This document shows positions 46,494 through 56,150 of a stretch of DNA of 64,000 bases, piece by piece. The stretch is from Massilia phosphatilytica. Lineage in GTDB: Bacteria; Pseudomonadota; Gammaproteobacteria; Burkholderiales; Burkholderiaceae_D. Location of the stretch: contig NZ_PUIP01000004.1 of the NCBI RefSeq assembly GCF_002968015.1, positions 408,318 to 472,317 on the forward strand. The letters run 5' to 3'. The stretch's first letter is position 1. Each line of letters opens with the position of its first letter. Under the pieces are notes generated by a model. That model ran no database searches. It saw nothing but the letters and a program-made list of their open reading frames with translations, and had not been told where the DNA came from. A program made the position numbers and the translations under genes.

Positions 46494-47330
46494 ATGGCGC
46501 ACATCTATAAACCCGAAGAACGCTGGGACAACGCCGACATCGGCTATCCCTCCGCACTCGCCGTCGGCGATTCCTGGTTCTGGTACGTCAACAACAATAT
46601 CCTGGGTACGATGATCAACCACCCGGCCCTGTCCGGCGACCATCGCAACGTCCAGCTCGTCGGCTACAACGGCGCGCGCCTGCGCGATTACGTCGGCGAC
46701 GGCAAGTATGCCGACACGGTCGAGCATTTCCTGCGTCCCGGGTTCGTGGAAGGGTTTTCGGAGTTCTACATCAGCGGGGCCGGCAACGACGCCGTCGACG
46801 TGGACCTGGCGCTGCGCGACCATTGCCCGCCGGGGACGGATGCGCATGGCTGGGTCGACGCGCGCGGCATGGACGACATGCTGTTCCGGCTGCGCCAGGC
46901 CCTCACGCGGCTGATCGCCTCCATCCGTGTCGCCAAGCACAACAGCCCCACCCTCGCCCCCATCTTCATCCACGGCTATGACTATCCCATCCCGGACGGC
47001 CGCGGGTTCGAATTCGGCCTGATCCACGCCGGGCCCTGGCTCGCGCCGGCGATGGACCGCCATGGCGTGCCGGCGGACATGGCGTTGCGCAGCGCGATCG
47101 CGCGCCTCCTGATCGACCGCCTGAACGACGAGCTGCTGGCGCCGCTGGCGGCCGTGACGCCGGGCGTCGTGTACATCGACAGCCGCGGCATCCTGCCGCG
47201 CGACCACACGTACCGCGATTACTGGTCGAACGAGATGCACCCGACGAACCTGGGCTTCCGGCGCATCTTCGAACATGCGTGGCTGCCGCATCTGTTCGAA
47301 CACGGCATCGCGCTGCGGCCGTTTCCTTGA
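46494..47330 (+). CDS. SGNH/GDSL-type hydrolase
   Basis: A 278-residue protein without signal peptide. Block I is 'LAVGDSWFWY' (Ser27), block III 'SGAGND', and the terminal catalytic His is in 'NEMHPTNLGF', so the SGNH set is complete. The family includes esterases and acyl-hydrolases; the natural substrate is unknown. GGAGG precedes ATG at 46494; an earlier in-frame ATG at 46443 lacks a site. It converges with the TonB receptor, 10 bp apart. Confidence 0.87.
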   Translation: MAHIYKPEERWDNADIGYPSALAVGDSWFWYVNNNILGTMINHPALSGDHRNVQLVGYNGARLRDYVGDGKYADTVEHFLRPGFVEGFSEFYISGAGNDAVDVDLALRDHCPPGTDAHGWVDARGMDDMLFRLRQALTRLIASIRVAKHNSPTLAPIFIHGYDYPIPDGRGFEFGLIHAGPWLAPAMDRHGVPADMALRSAIARLLIDRLNDELLAPLAAVTPGVVYIDSRGILPRDHTYRDYWSNEMHPTNLGFRRIFEHAWLPHLFEHGIALRPFP

Positions 47331-47340
47331 GCCGCGCCCC

Positions 47341-49689
47341 TCAGAAGCCCCCGCCGCCGGGCCCGAACCCGCCACCGCCGCCACCGCCGCCGCCGCCATT
47401 GCCGAAGCCGGGGCCGGGGCCGGCGCCGCCATCACCGCGTCCGCCGCGGAACATGTTGCGGTTGCCGTTGCGCAGACGCTCGTCGCCCGTCACGCCGCCC
47501 CACTGGTAGCGCAGGCCGATCTGGACGATCCGCGGCTGGCTCACGTTCAGCGTATGCAGGCGCAGCACCTCGTTCTCGATGTCGCTTTCCATGTTCCCGG
47601 TGTGGAAGACGTTGTTCACGTTCAGGTTCAGCGACAGGCGCGGCGTGATGCGATGCATCCAGGTGAAGTTCGTCATCGTGACGGCGCTGTTGATGCCCTG
47701 GCCGTTCAACGTGGCGCCGTTGCGGTTCACGCTCAGTTGCAGCGATTCCATGCCGACCTGGTAGGCGAGCCGCAGCTTGACGTTTTCGCGGTGGTTCGTT
47801 TGCTCCACGGCCGTCATGTCCGTCGTGAAGTTGGAGATGCGCTGGCGTTTTTCGTTGGCCAGGGTCGCGCCCAGGTTGGCCGACAGGCCCGGCACGAACA
47901 ACTGGCGCACATTGAAATTCAGGTCGACGCCGACGGCATCGTTGGCGCCGAAGTTGATGGGTGACGTCACGATCACGTTCGGGTCGGACGCGAGCGTGAA
48001 GCTGCGGTTGCCGATCACGGGCGACTCGCGCCGCTTGAACAGGACGAAGCTGCTGTCCACGCCGAACAGGCGGTCGCGGTAGGCCAGCTCGAAGTTATCG
48101 TTGTTCACCGGCTGCAGGTGCGGGTTGCCGAGGCGCGCGCTGAAATCGCTGAAGTAGACGAGGTTCGGGTTCAGGTCACGTTCGTTCGGGCGCGCGATGC
48201 GGCGCGAGGCGCGGAATTGCAGCATGCCGTCGGTGCCGATGTCGCGCGTGACGTAAAAGCTCGGCAGCCAGTTCATGTAGCGATACTTGTCTTCCTCGTT
48301 CAGCAGCGGCTGGTGGACGTCGAGTTCCGTGTACTCGCCACGCAGGCCGCCCTGGATACTCAAGTTGGTGGCCAGCTTGGTGGACAGGATGCCGTAGATG
48401 GCGGCGTTGCGGTCGTTCGATTCGAAATCGCTGATGCGGCTCGCCACCGGCACGTAGTCGCCCGTCACCGGGTCCTGGCCGAGGTAGTTCGTCGGATTAT
48501 TGGTCTTGCTGTCCGCGACCTTGGCGCCCGCCTTCAGGTGCCACGTGTCCCACACGTTACGCTCGTAGTCGACGGAGATGTCGAGGATGCGGTTGCGCCG
48601 GTCGGTCGAGCGCACGCTGTTGGCGATGAACGGCGTCGGGCGCAACCGGTAGTCGTAGAAGACGTCGGAATCGGACTGGTTGTTCTGGCCCGTGTAGCGC
48701 AGGTCGAACTTCAGGTCTTCGCCCGGTACGCCGCTCTTGTGGTCGTACGACGCGCCGATGCCGAAGTTCTCGGCCGGCGAGCGGCTTTGCGACCGGCTCG
48801 TGTAATCAGCCAGCGGCGACTGGTCCGCCGCGAAGCGCTGCGTCGCGGTCGTGCTGTCGTTCTCGTTGCGCATCTTCGAATAGCTGACCGTCGCACCGGC
48901 CTGGTCGCGCTGGCCAACGTTGTACGTGAGGGTCGAGGCGAGGATCAGCGACTTCGACCGGCCCTGGCTGTTGCCCACCGAGTCCTGTGAATTCGTGACG
49001 GCGCCGGTGGCCGGGTCGAGGTCTTGCCGCTGCGATTCACGGTAGCTGTTGCGTACATTCTCGCGCACACCGATGTTGCCCGAGATCGAGTACGGACCTT
49101 CCGCGTGCTCGCCGTTCAGGAAAGCGTTGCCCCGGCCCTCGGTCCCCTTGTTGACGCTCAGGTTCGCGCGCGAGCCGGCCTTGCGGCTGCGCTTGAGGAC
49201 GAGGTTGATGATCGGCCCGTTGCCGCCTTCGTTGCCGAACTCGGCGCCGGGTACGTTGATCACCTCGATCGATTCGATGGCCTCGGCCGGGAACGCGTTC
49301 AGCGCGTCGCCCCGGTTCTGGCCCTGGAACTGCGCGTCGCGCTTGCCGTTGACCATGACCTGCACGTTCTGGTTGCCGCGCAGGGCGACGTTCCCATCCT
49401 GGTCAACCGTAACGGACGGCACGTTATTCAGGATGTCGGCGGCGGACGCGTTGCTTACGCTGATGTCGTTCTTGAGGTCGTAAACATCGCGGTCGACCTT
49501 GTTGGTCGGCCGGGTCGCGACCACTTCCACGGTCGCCACGCCGTCGTCCGATTTGGTATCGGGTGAGGGGGCGCCTTTGACGGCGGCCGGCTTGGCGGGC
49601 GGCGCAGTCTGCGCGCACGACGGCGCAGCGGCGAAACAGGAGACGAGTAAGGCGGGAAGGACTTTCAGCGCTTGCTTGGTCGGAATCAT
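47341..49689 (-). CDS. TonB-dependent outer-membrane receptor with poly-Gly tail
   Basis: A 782-residue outer-membrane protein: signal peptide (cut near 'PSCA-QT', residue 26), a Pro-rich linker, plug domain (about 50-165: 'VDRDVYDLKNDISVSNASAADILNNVPSVTVDQDGNVALRG', 'VMVNGKRD') and a beta-barrel. The plug pattern fits the FecA/CirA-related 'outer membrane beta-barrel family' receptors. The barrel's usual final strand ('RIVQIGLRYQW') is followed by about 55 extra residues of Gly, Asn and Arg ending in Phe, including eleven consecutive Gly. Ligand unknown. Confidence 0.9.
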   Translation of the reverse strand: MIPTKQALKVLPALLVSCFAAAPSCAQTAPPAKPAAVKGAPSPDTKSDDGVATVEVVATRPTNKVDRDVYDLKNDISVSNASAADILNNVPSVTVDQDGNVALRGNQNVQVMVNGKRDAQFQGQNRGDALNAFPAEAIESIEVINVPGAEFGNEGGNGPIINLVLKRSRKAGSRANLSVNKGTEGRGNAFLNGEHAEGPYSISGNIGVRENVRNSYRESQRQDLDPATGAVTNSQDSVGNSQGRSKSLILASTLTYNVGQRDQAGATVSYSKMRNENDSTTATQRFAADQSPLADYTSRSQSRSPAENFGIGASYDHKSGVPGEDLKFDLRYTGQNNQSDSDVFYDYRLRPTPFIANSVRSTDRRNRILDISVDYERNVWDTWHLKAGAKVADSKTNNPTNYLGQDPVTGDYVPVASRISDFESNDRNAAIYGILSTKLATNLSIQGGLRGEYTELDVHQPLLNEEDKYRYMNWLPSFYVTRDIGTDGMLQFRASRRIARPNERDLNPNLVYFSDFSARLGNPHLQPVNNDNFELAYRDRLFGVDSSFVLFKRRESPVIGNRSFTLASDPNVIVTSPINFGANDAVGVDLNFNVRQLFVPGLSANLGATLANEKRQRISNFTTDMTAVEQTNHRENVKLRLAYQVGMESLQLSVNRNGATLNGQGINSAVTMTNFTWMHRITPRLSLNLNVNNVFHTGNMESDIENEVLRLHTLNVSQPRIVQIGLRYQWGGVTGDERLRNGNRNMFRGGRGDGGAGPGPGFGNGGGGGGGGGGFGPGGGGF

Positions 49690-49764
49690 CGAACGGGATC
49701 AGGTGGTTGGAAACGCCGGTACATGAACTGTGTTCCCCCGGCGCTCCCCAAAAGTTCCAACTAT

Positions 49765-51561
49765 TTAACGGCTCGTTGGCGGGTTCAGCAATGCCTTGGA
49801 CGGATCCGGGTTCTGCATCTGCTGCTCGAAAAAGCCCCGGGCGTCTTCCAGTCCAGCATTGTATTCGACGTCGCGCATGACGCCGAGCTGGTCGAGCGTC
49901 CATTCGCTGAAGCCGCCCGCCGCGGACGCCAGCCGCATCTCCGCCGCGATGTCGGGCAGGGTCAGGCCGGCATTCAGACGGCCCTGGAAGGCCTTCGCCC
50001 ACGCGGCCGTGGCCGGATCGCGCACGTTGTTCTCCAGCGTACGGAGGATGTGCTCGGCCTTGGGCACATCGACCTGGTAGCAATACGCGAGCGCCGCCGC
50101 GCGCGCCAGTGGCCGCGAATCCCGGCCCGTGCGCCAGGCCGTAATGACACCATCCAGTGCCTCGCGACTGGGCTTGCCGTCGGCCAGCAGCGCCAACTCG
50201 AGCGTCGCGAGCGCCACGGCACCGGCGCCCGGATCGCGCTCGCGTGCCCGCGCGAGGGTGGCACGGGCCGCGTCGAGGTAAGGCGCGCGTGCGGCGGCGT
50301 CAAGACGCGCGGCCAGCTTCAGGTTCGCCCGCGCGAGCAGCAAGGGCACCTCGGCGCCGGCGTCCGCACGGCGTGCGGTCCGTTCCAGCCACGGCAGCGC
50401 GGCGGCCGGGTTGCCCCAGTCGACGCGGGCACGGTTCAGCGCGAGCTGTCCGGCCTCGACGTTCGGGACTGCGCCCGCGTCGGCCGTCAGGGTGCGCAGC
50501 AGCGCCTCGCCCTGCGCGGGGGCTGGACAGGCCTTGAGCGCCGCATCGGCCAGCATGAAGCCGCCGGACGTCGCGGACATCGTCGTGATGGCAACCTCCG
50601 GGCGCGGGCCTGGCGGCTGTTCCACGCGCATGACTTCGGCCGCGCGCAGCCGGTAGCGCCACAGTTCGGTCGAGGCATTGCCCACGTCCAGCCCGAACGC
50701 GTCATGCAGCGCTGCGACCGGATCGGTACCGTAGTGCACGGCGTTCAGGAACGTCCCGAGCTTCTTGCGGCGTTCGCCCGCCCCCAGGATGTAGTGCGCG
50801 AGGATCCAGGAGCGCGCCGCGAATTCCATCTCTGCCGCCCTGCGGCGCGTCTCGGACAGTGTTCCGAACGGCCGCGGCCCGAGCACGTCGGTGTAGTCGA
50901 GGTTGTAGCGGTGTCCCTGGTCGAGGAAATAGAAATACCGGCCCACGCCCGGCGGCGTGCGGCCGATCACCATCTGCTTCGCGCCGAAGCGCACGCTCGC
51001 GAAATAATTCGCGAAGCCTTCGACCCACGCCGACGGGCTGCGCACGTCCGTGTGCCGGTACAGGAAATGGCGTGCATACGCTTCCGACGCGTAGGCGAGG
51101 CCTTCGTCCAGCGGGGCCTTGGCGAGCTTGTCGTCGTCGATGGGCGTCAGCGGCGCCGTGCGCACGAGGAAGCCCTGGGCGCCGTCCGCGCAGTCGCGGA
51201 ACAAGGCGATGCCGTTGGCCGGGCGATCCGCGGCGACGCGGTCCAGGTCGCGCACCTCGTTCAGGTAGACGAGGTTCAGTTTGGTTTCCGGCCCGGTCGA
51301 CTTGGGGCGGTAATCGTCCGTGTACACGCGCAACAGGCTGTCGAGGCGCTCCAGGTGCTCCACGAGCCGGGCCACGTCTTCGCGCGGCGCGTCCGACAGG
51401 ACGACCACGTGCGTGCTCTCGGCCCGTACCCACGGCGACGTGCTCCGTTGACCCGTGACGACGATGCTTTGCGGCCCCGCGTCCTCCGCGAAGCAGGCGC
51501 CGCCCACGAGCGCACAGACGGCGGCGACAGCCGCCGCCGACCTTTTGAATGGTGATACCAC
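49765..51561 (-). CDS. Exported peptidase-MA-like protein with C-terminal helical repeats
   Basis: A 598-residue exported protein (signal peptide to about residue 25). The N-terminal half recalls gluzincin peptidase-MA/DUF1570 domains, with 'SAWVEGFANYFASVRFG' in place of the usual 'W-x-x-E-G-x-A-x-Y-F' element. However the HExxH zinc motif is not seen; the equivalent stretch reads 'ASEAYARHFLYRH', so activity is doubtful. The C-terminal half is helical and TPR-like ('NRARVDWGNPAAALPWLERTARRA...'). GTG start. It is in the same direction as the TonB receptor, 75 bp apart, so the two may form an operon. Confidence 0.7.
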   Translation of the reverse strand: MVSPFKRSAAAVAAVCALVGGACFAEDAGPQSIVVTGQRSTSPWVRAESTHVVVLSDAPREDVARLVEHLERLDSLLRVYTDDYRPKSTGPETKLNLVYLNEVRDLDRVAADRPANGIALFRDCADGAQGFLVRTAPLTPIDDDKLAKAPLDEGLAYASEAYARHFLYRHTDVRSPSAWVEGFANYFASVRFGAKQMVIGRTPPGVGRYFYFLDQGHRYNLDYTDVLGPRPFGTLSETRRRAAEMEFAARSWILAHYILGAGERRKKLGTFLNAVHYGTDPVAALHDAFGLDVGNASTELWRYRLRAAEVMRVEQPPGPRPEVAITTMSATSGGFMLADAALKACPAPAQGEALLRTLTADAGAVPNVEAGQLALNRARVDWGNPAAALPWLERTARRADAGAEVPLLLARANLKLAARLDAAARAPYLDAARATLARARERDPGAGAVALATLELALLADGKPSREALDGVITAWRTGRDSRPLARAAALAYCYQVDVPKAEHILRTLENNVRDPATAAWAKAFQGRLNAGLTLPDIAAEMRLASAAGGFSEWTLDQLGVMRDVEYNAGLEDARGFFEQQMQNPDPSKALLNPPTSR

Positions 51562-51643
51562 GATCCCGGACTCCCTGACAGAATTGACGAATGTATAACC
51601 CTGTCATTCTACTGGGATCGTTGCCGTTTGGCACATTATATAT

Positions 51644-53533
51644 TTAGTGCCGAGCCTCCGATGGCGGCCGTACCGGCACGGCTTGCCGGCCCTCCGGCGC
51701 CCGGGGCTGCGTGGGCGTCCGCTGGGGCGCCGGCTTCGGCACGACGGCCGTGATCTGCACATCCTTCAGCCGCCATGCTGCACCGGGGCCGTCCGTCGCG
51801 GCGAGTTCCGTCCGCCCTTCGATGCGCACGGGCCGCCCGTTGACCTGCGTATGGGCGGAGCGCCAGGCGACGAGTGCCTGCGGCGTGCCGGGCACGTCCG
51901 GCGCAATGCCGTGGACGGTGGCCCCATCGATGACGAGCTCGCCGAGGCGCGCCGCACCGTCCGGGCGGAGCACGCCCCCGGCACCGTCCGGACGCTGGCC
52001 GGCCGCGCAGGCACAGGCGCCGGCCAGGGTGCCGTCCAGGTCGGCGAACAATGTCGGCACATGCCGGCGCAGCGCAAGGTAGCGTCGCGCCTGTGTCGCG
52101 CCATGCTCCCACAGGGCGCCGCGCAGGGCCGGGTCGCGGTCCAGCTTGGAGTTCGCGCCCAGCGGCATGCCGGCCGCCGCTTCGACGGCCGTGCCATCCA
52201 TGACGATGCGGTCGACCTGCACCACCTTGTCGCGCCGCTGCGCCGCCGCGCCAGTCGGGGACGCGTCGTCGCCACGACCGCTTTCCAGGCGGCGGTTGAT
52301 CGCATCGACGAATCCCAGTTCCTGGTTCAACGCGAGATTGCCGGCCAGCGCATTGCGCAGGTCCCAGATCTCGCCGCCGTTGAAGGCGATGTGCGGCCCG
52401 TCCGCGTCGAGCCGGGCCTGGGTCGGATTGATCTGCACCACCCAGATTTCGTCCGGCTTGTGGGCATCATCCCCCACGCCGGACAGGAAATTGCGGATCG
52501 GCGGGTTCTGCGAGAACAGGCCGTCCCACAGCGTGAGCGGGCGCGGGGCCAGCGTCGTCTCGTCGAGGCCCGCCATGTCGTGCGCGCGGAACAGCCACGG
52601 GACGGCCGCGGAGGCCAGCACGGCGTCGATCGAGATGCCGCCGTCGCCCGGCGCCCGCTCGGAACTGAATGCGACGAACTCGCCCTCGTGCAGCTCGACG
52701 GCGCCCAGCAGCAGGCGCGGGATCGGGCGCAACGCGTGGCGCACGGCGTCGGCAAGCTCCTCCAGCGCCCCGGCATCGAAGCGCACCGCGGGCGGACGCC
52801 ACCGTTCCAGCGCGGCGTGCAGCAGGCTGCCGGGCCCGACGCCGATCTGTTCCATGCGCGCGCGCAGGCGCCCGGCGGCGCCGAGCTTGTCCGCGATCCG
52901 CCCCTCGACGGCACCGCGGTCGGCCCGGTAGCGTTCCTGGCACGGGGCCGTGGACGGGAACATGGCCGCCTCCAGGTCGCTGCGCAGCCAGCGCTCCACC
53001 TCGACGGGAATGCTGGCGAACTCGCCCAGCAGCGTGACGAGCGGCCAGTCCACGCCCGGGTGCAGCAGGTCGGGCAGCGAAAAGAAATCGGGCCGCATCC
53101 ATGGATTGTCCCGGCCGAGCATGCGGGCCAGCGCCGGCCACGCCGTCGCGTTCCACAGTTCCAGGCCGGCCAGTGGCAACACGTACGGGCTCGACTTGAT
53201 GTCCCAGCCACCCAGCGCGGCCAGGTCGGCCAGGCCGCGGCTGAGGTGGTTGATCGTCGCTTCGGCGAGGCCGAGCGCGGAATTCGCCTGCCAGAACGCA
53301 TCCAGCCGGCGCTCCGCCTCGGGCGCACCGCCCGTGATGAAGCCGTACCAGCCGAGCAGCGCGCTGATGGCGCCGCCGGACGTGCCGCTGATCGCGACGA
53401 GCGCCGTGCGGTCGGCGCCGTCCCCGTCGGCACGATTATCGAACGCTTCCAGCAGGATGGGAAGGACCCCGCCCGTATAGGCGGCGTGGCTGCCGCCGCC
53501 CTGGCAGGCGATTGCGATGTGATTGGTTGCCAT
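51644..53533 (-). CDS. Patatin-like phospholipase with long C-terminal region
   Basis: A 629-residue protein without signal peptide. The patatin core has the oxyanion motif 'CQGGGSHAAYTGG', the nucleophile in GTSGG and the catalytic Asp in 'LWDGLFSQNPPI', completing the Ser-Asp dyad. Residues after about 430 form an extra region with a beta-rich end and Pro-rich tail. Typical bacterial patatins are 300-400 aa. Predicted activity is lipid acyl hydrolysis. GGGAGG fixes the ATG at 53533. A close but unrelated small gene is divergent. Confidence 0.85.
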   Translation of the reverse strand: MATNHIAIACQGGGSHAAYTGGVLPILLEAFDNRADGDGADRTALVAISGTSGGAISALLGWYGFITGGAPEAERRLDAFWQANSALGLAEATINHLSRGLADLAALGGWDIKSSPYVLPLAGLELWNATAWPALARMLGRDNPWMRPDFFSLPDLLHPGVDWPLVTLLGEFASIPVEVERWLRSDLEAAMFPSTAPCQERYRADRGAVEGRIADKLGAAGRLRARMEQIGVGPGSLLHAALERWRPPAVRFDAGALEELADAVRHALRPIPRLLLGAVELHEGEFVAFSSERAPGDGGISIDAVLASAAVPWLFRAHDMAGLDETTLAPRPLTLWDGLFSQNPPIRNFLSGVGDDAHKPDEIWVVQINPTQARLDADGPHIAFNGGEIWDLRNALAGNLALNQELGFVDAINRRLESGRGDDASPTGAAAQRRDKVVQVDRIVMDGTAVEAAAGMPLGANSKLDRDPALRGALWEHGATQARRYLALRRHVPTLFADLDGTLAGACACAAGQRPDGAGGVLRPDGAARLGELVIDGATVHGIAPDVPGTPQALVAWRSAHTQVNGRPVRIEGRTELAATDGPGAAWRLKDVQITAVVPKPAPQRTPTQPRAPEGRQAVPVRPPSEARH

Positions 53534-53663
53534 GAAACCTCCCGACACAAGGGGTTGCGGACGCCCTCCCGCATCGTTAGGCAGTCCGCAATACGCGCGG
53601 TTCCCTATTGCTTTATTGAAATGCGTCACGAATAATAGAGAAACAACCATTCTCGACCGCATC

Positions 53664-54014
53664 ATGAAGCAACCGGAAGACCTGAGCACGATCGAATTGC
53701 CGCTCGACGCGGCGCTGGCGAAGAAGCGCGGCCGTCCGCCGAAGGAGGACAAGCTCAGCGATGCCGAGCGGGCCCGCCGCTACCGCGCCCGCCAGAAGAT
53801 GCTGCCGAAAGGCGCCTGGAACTACGAGCAGGTCACGGGCCATACGCGCACGGAAATCGAACGGCTGCTCGGCAGCGCGTCGACGCGGCCGGCGGGCGAA
53901 GCGGAATTGGTGGCGCAATGGGCATACGGCATGTTCCTGCTGTGGGACCGCGTCACCGCCCAGCGCCAGCGGGCCGCGGACCGGGAAGCGTTGCTGGCGC
54001 TCGTGTCCGGCTAA
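53664..54014 (+). CDS. Small basic hypothetical protein with AT-hook-like motif
   Basis: A 116-residue protein. 'AKKRGRPPKEDKLSDAERARRYRARQK' contains RGRP, the AT-hook core, followed by an Arg-rich helix, pointing to DNA or RNA binding. The C-terminal part is helical ('AELVAQWAYGMFLLWDRVTAQRQRAADREALLALVSG'). I cannot name the family. ATG at 53664 has no clear ribosome site. It is divergent from the patatin gene (130 bp) and its stop overlaps the convergent fdhD stop by 4 bp. Confidence 0.65.
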   Translation: MKQPEDLSTIELPLDAALAKKRGRPPKEDKLSDAERARRYRARQKMLPKGAWNYEQVTGHTRTEIERLLGSASTRPAGEAELVAQWAYGMFLLWDRVTAQRQRAADREALLALVSG

Positions 54015-54874
54015 ACCGGAGCGCCGTCCAGGCCGAGCCGATCGGCGTGGGTGTAGCAGACGAAATCGTTCCCGCGCGCGAACGCGAGCAAGGTCAGGCC
54101 GGCCCGGTCGGCCAGTTCGACGGCGGCCAGGGTCGGCGCCGACATGCCGACCAGCGCCGCGACGCCCGCCACGGCCGCCTTCTGCGCCATCTCGAAACTG
54201 ACCCGGCTCGTGATCAACAGGAAGCCGGCGCCCGGCGCCACTCCCCCGCGCGCCATTGCGCCGATCACCTTGTCCAGCGCATTGTGGCGGCCGACGTCCT
54301 CGCGCACGATGTGCAGCGTCCCGTCCATGCCGCACCAGGCGGCCGCGTGGGCGGCGCCCGTCAGTGTCGTCAGCTTCTGTTCCGCGCCGATGGACGCCAG
54401 CGCACGCCGCACGCCGCCGACGTGGAAGCCGCGCGCCGGCGCCAGGGCCGGCAAGGCGCGGCAGACCTGGTCCAGGCTGTCGACGCCGCACAGGCCGCAA
54501 CCCGTGCGCCCCGTCAGGCTGCGGCGGCGCTCCTTCAGCGCCATGAACGCGCTGCCGGCGATCTCGATCTTCACGGCGATGCCGCCCGCGGCCGTCTCGA
54601 CATCCATTCCGTAGCACTGGCCCGGCCCCACGATGATCTCTTCGCTCAGCGAAAACCCGAGGGCGAAATCTTCCAGGTCGGCCGGCGTGGCCATCATGAC
54701 GGCGTGCGAGATGCCGTTGTAGACGAGCGCGATGGGGACTTCGTCGACGACCAGGTCGTCCACCTCGGCCAGTGCGCCCGCGCGCATGCGCAGCACGCGC
54801 CGGGGATGCGCGGCGGGCGGCAAGGTAGCGGTGTCGGCATCGTCTGGTGGGTTCATCGGGGCCGATGATACCAT
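54011..54874 (-). CDS. fdhD: Formate dehydrogenase accessory sulfurtransferase
   Basis: A 287-residue FdhD protein. The two sulfur-carrying cysteines are Cys126 and Cys129 in 'GCGLCG', and 'VREDVGRHNALDKVIG' is the family signature. FdhD moves sulfur from IscS to the molybdenum cofactor of formate dehydrogenase-type enzymes; the FdhF/YdeP oxidoreductase 1.3 kb away is its probable client. The ATG at 54874 shares a base with the stop of the catalase-like gene (TGATG); ATG at 54856 is an alternative. Confidence 0.93.
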   Translation of the reverse strand: MVSSAPMNPPDDADTATLPPAAHPRRVLRMRAGALAEVDDLVVDEVPIALVYNGISHAVMMATPADLEDFALGFSLSEEIIVGPGQCYGMDVETAAGGIAVKIEIAGSAFMALKERRRSLTGRTGCGLCGVDSLDQVCRALPALAPARGFHVGGVRRALASIGAEQKLTTLTGAAHAAAWCGMDGTLHIVREDVGRHNALDKVIGAMARGGVAPGAGFLLITSRVSFEMAQKAAVAGVAALVGMSAPTLAAVELADRAGLTLLAFARGNDFVCYTHADRLGLDGAPV

Positions 54875-55977
54875 CAGCGCCGCGCCGCGTTCTTCAGCCC
54901 CTCGACGTCGCGCGGTTCGGCGATGCCGCTGCCGTTACGCTCCGCGCGGAAGCGCTTCGACATCGCATATACCGCCTTGCGCACCCGCATGATCGACCCG
55001 AGCGGGCGATGCGCGGCCAGCGCGTGCCACGGATTGAACTGCATGCCGTCGTCGATACGGCGCGCCAGTTCGTCGCCATACGCCTTCTGCGGCGGCGCCC
55101 GCAGGCGCGCCACGGTCACGTACGGGCTCAGCGCCTGCGGCCATTCGACGGACGCGTCCTCGATGGGCATCCGCTCCAGGTCCGTGCACAACTGCACCCG
55201 CAACTCCCATTCGCCGCCGGCGTCCGCGAAATGGCCGACGACCGCGTCGCGCAAGCCGTCCGGCCGGTCCTTCAGGTCGACGTGGCGGCCCGCGAGCCCC
55301 GTCAGCGCGGGCGACACGGGCGCCACCTGCACCTTCGCCATGTAGCGGCCGTACAGGATCGGCACCTGGCTGTAATACGTCTCGCCGAGCGGATGCGTTT
55401 CCGGATGGCCGCCCAGCGCCTTCAAGGTCACGCTTTCCCCGCCGACGGCTTCCACCGCCTGCTCGGCGCCACGCGCCACCGCCGAGAACAGGCGCTTGAG
55501 GTTCGGTGCCTTGTCCGTCGTCGCGGCCAGCAGCTTCGCGCTGCCGAGAAATTTCTGCGCATTGGGCGCACTGAACACCGGGCCGTTGACGAGCACGAAG
55601 TCCTGCGTCACGTCGTGCTCGCTGCCGCCCACGCGCGGGCCTTCGACGCCGACGACCTTGATCGCCATGCCGCGCGGCGTGGATACGTCGTCCGGCAGCA
55701 GGTCGCCCGGCGTCGTCGACAGGCGCATCACGACGGGATACGTGCCCGGCTGGGCGAACAGGCCTTGTGCATACGCTTCCGGCAGCCCGGCCTCGACGGT
55801 CAGCTCGCCCAGCAGCAGGCCGTGCGTCTTGGCGTGCACGCTGCGCAGCGCGCGGCCGGAATCCTCGTACGTCCTGGTGGAGATGCTGCGCATCGTCGTC
55901 TGCAGGTCGAAGCTCGTCTGCGCTTCGTCGTCTTCCAGGGTCTCGAAGCGCGGTTCGAACGGGATCGGGGCGGTCAT
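54874..55977 (-). CDS. Catalase-family heme protein (y4iL-like)
   Basis: A 367-residue catalase-fold protein. The distal His is in 'VHAKTHGLLLGELTV', 'VVMRLSTTPGD' and the Asn-containing 'FVLVNGPVF' line the heme pocket. The family lacks the C-terminal domains of true catalases and may act as peroxygenase/peroxidase rather than catalase. No signal peptide. It is cotranscribed with fdhD (overlap) and divergent from the FdhF/YdeP gene across 173 bp, which suggests a shared stress control. Confidence 0.87.
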   Translation of the reverse strand: MTAPIPFEPRFETLEDDEAQTSFDLQTTMRSISTRTYEDSGRALRSVHAKTHGLLLGELTVEAGLPEAYAQGLFAQPGTYPVVMRLSTTPGDLLPDDVSTPRGMAIKVVGVEGPRVGGSEHDVTQDFVLVNGPVFSAPNAQKFLGSAKLLAATTDKAPNLKRLFSAVARGAEQAVEAVGGESVTLKALGGHPETHPLGETYYSQVPILYGRYMAKVQVAPVSPALTGLAGRHVDLKDRPDGLRDAVVGHFADAGGEWELRVQLCTDLERMPIEDASVEWPQALSPYVTVARLRAPPQKAYGDELARRIDDGMQFNPWHALAAHRPLGSIMRVRKAVYAMSKRFRAERNGSGIAEPRDVEGLKNAARR

Positions 55978-56150
55978 GATGATGTCCAGTGGTTGGATGA
56001 TGATATGCAGATCATCGCGGCGTGCGGATTGGCGGTCTGTGCTGCGCCGTACGGAGTGGGCCCGATTGGCCGAGTACGTGTGCGGTGTCGAACAGACATG
56101 AAACCGCCGGCGGATCAAGCTCCCCGGTATCGCGCAATGGGAGTCCGATC

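Noticed and set aside
51577..51606. TGACAG ... CTGTCA arms 18 bp apart upstream of the peptidase-MA-like gene, same half-sites as at 63294
   Set aside because: The wide spacing differs from the 1-bp spacing near the sigma-54 promoter and no sigma-54 element is next to it; likely coincidence.
51630..51651. GGCAC-N12-GTGCC palindrome at the patatin stop
   Set aside because: Short arms and no T-run; weak as terminator or operator.
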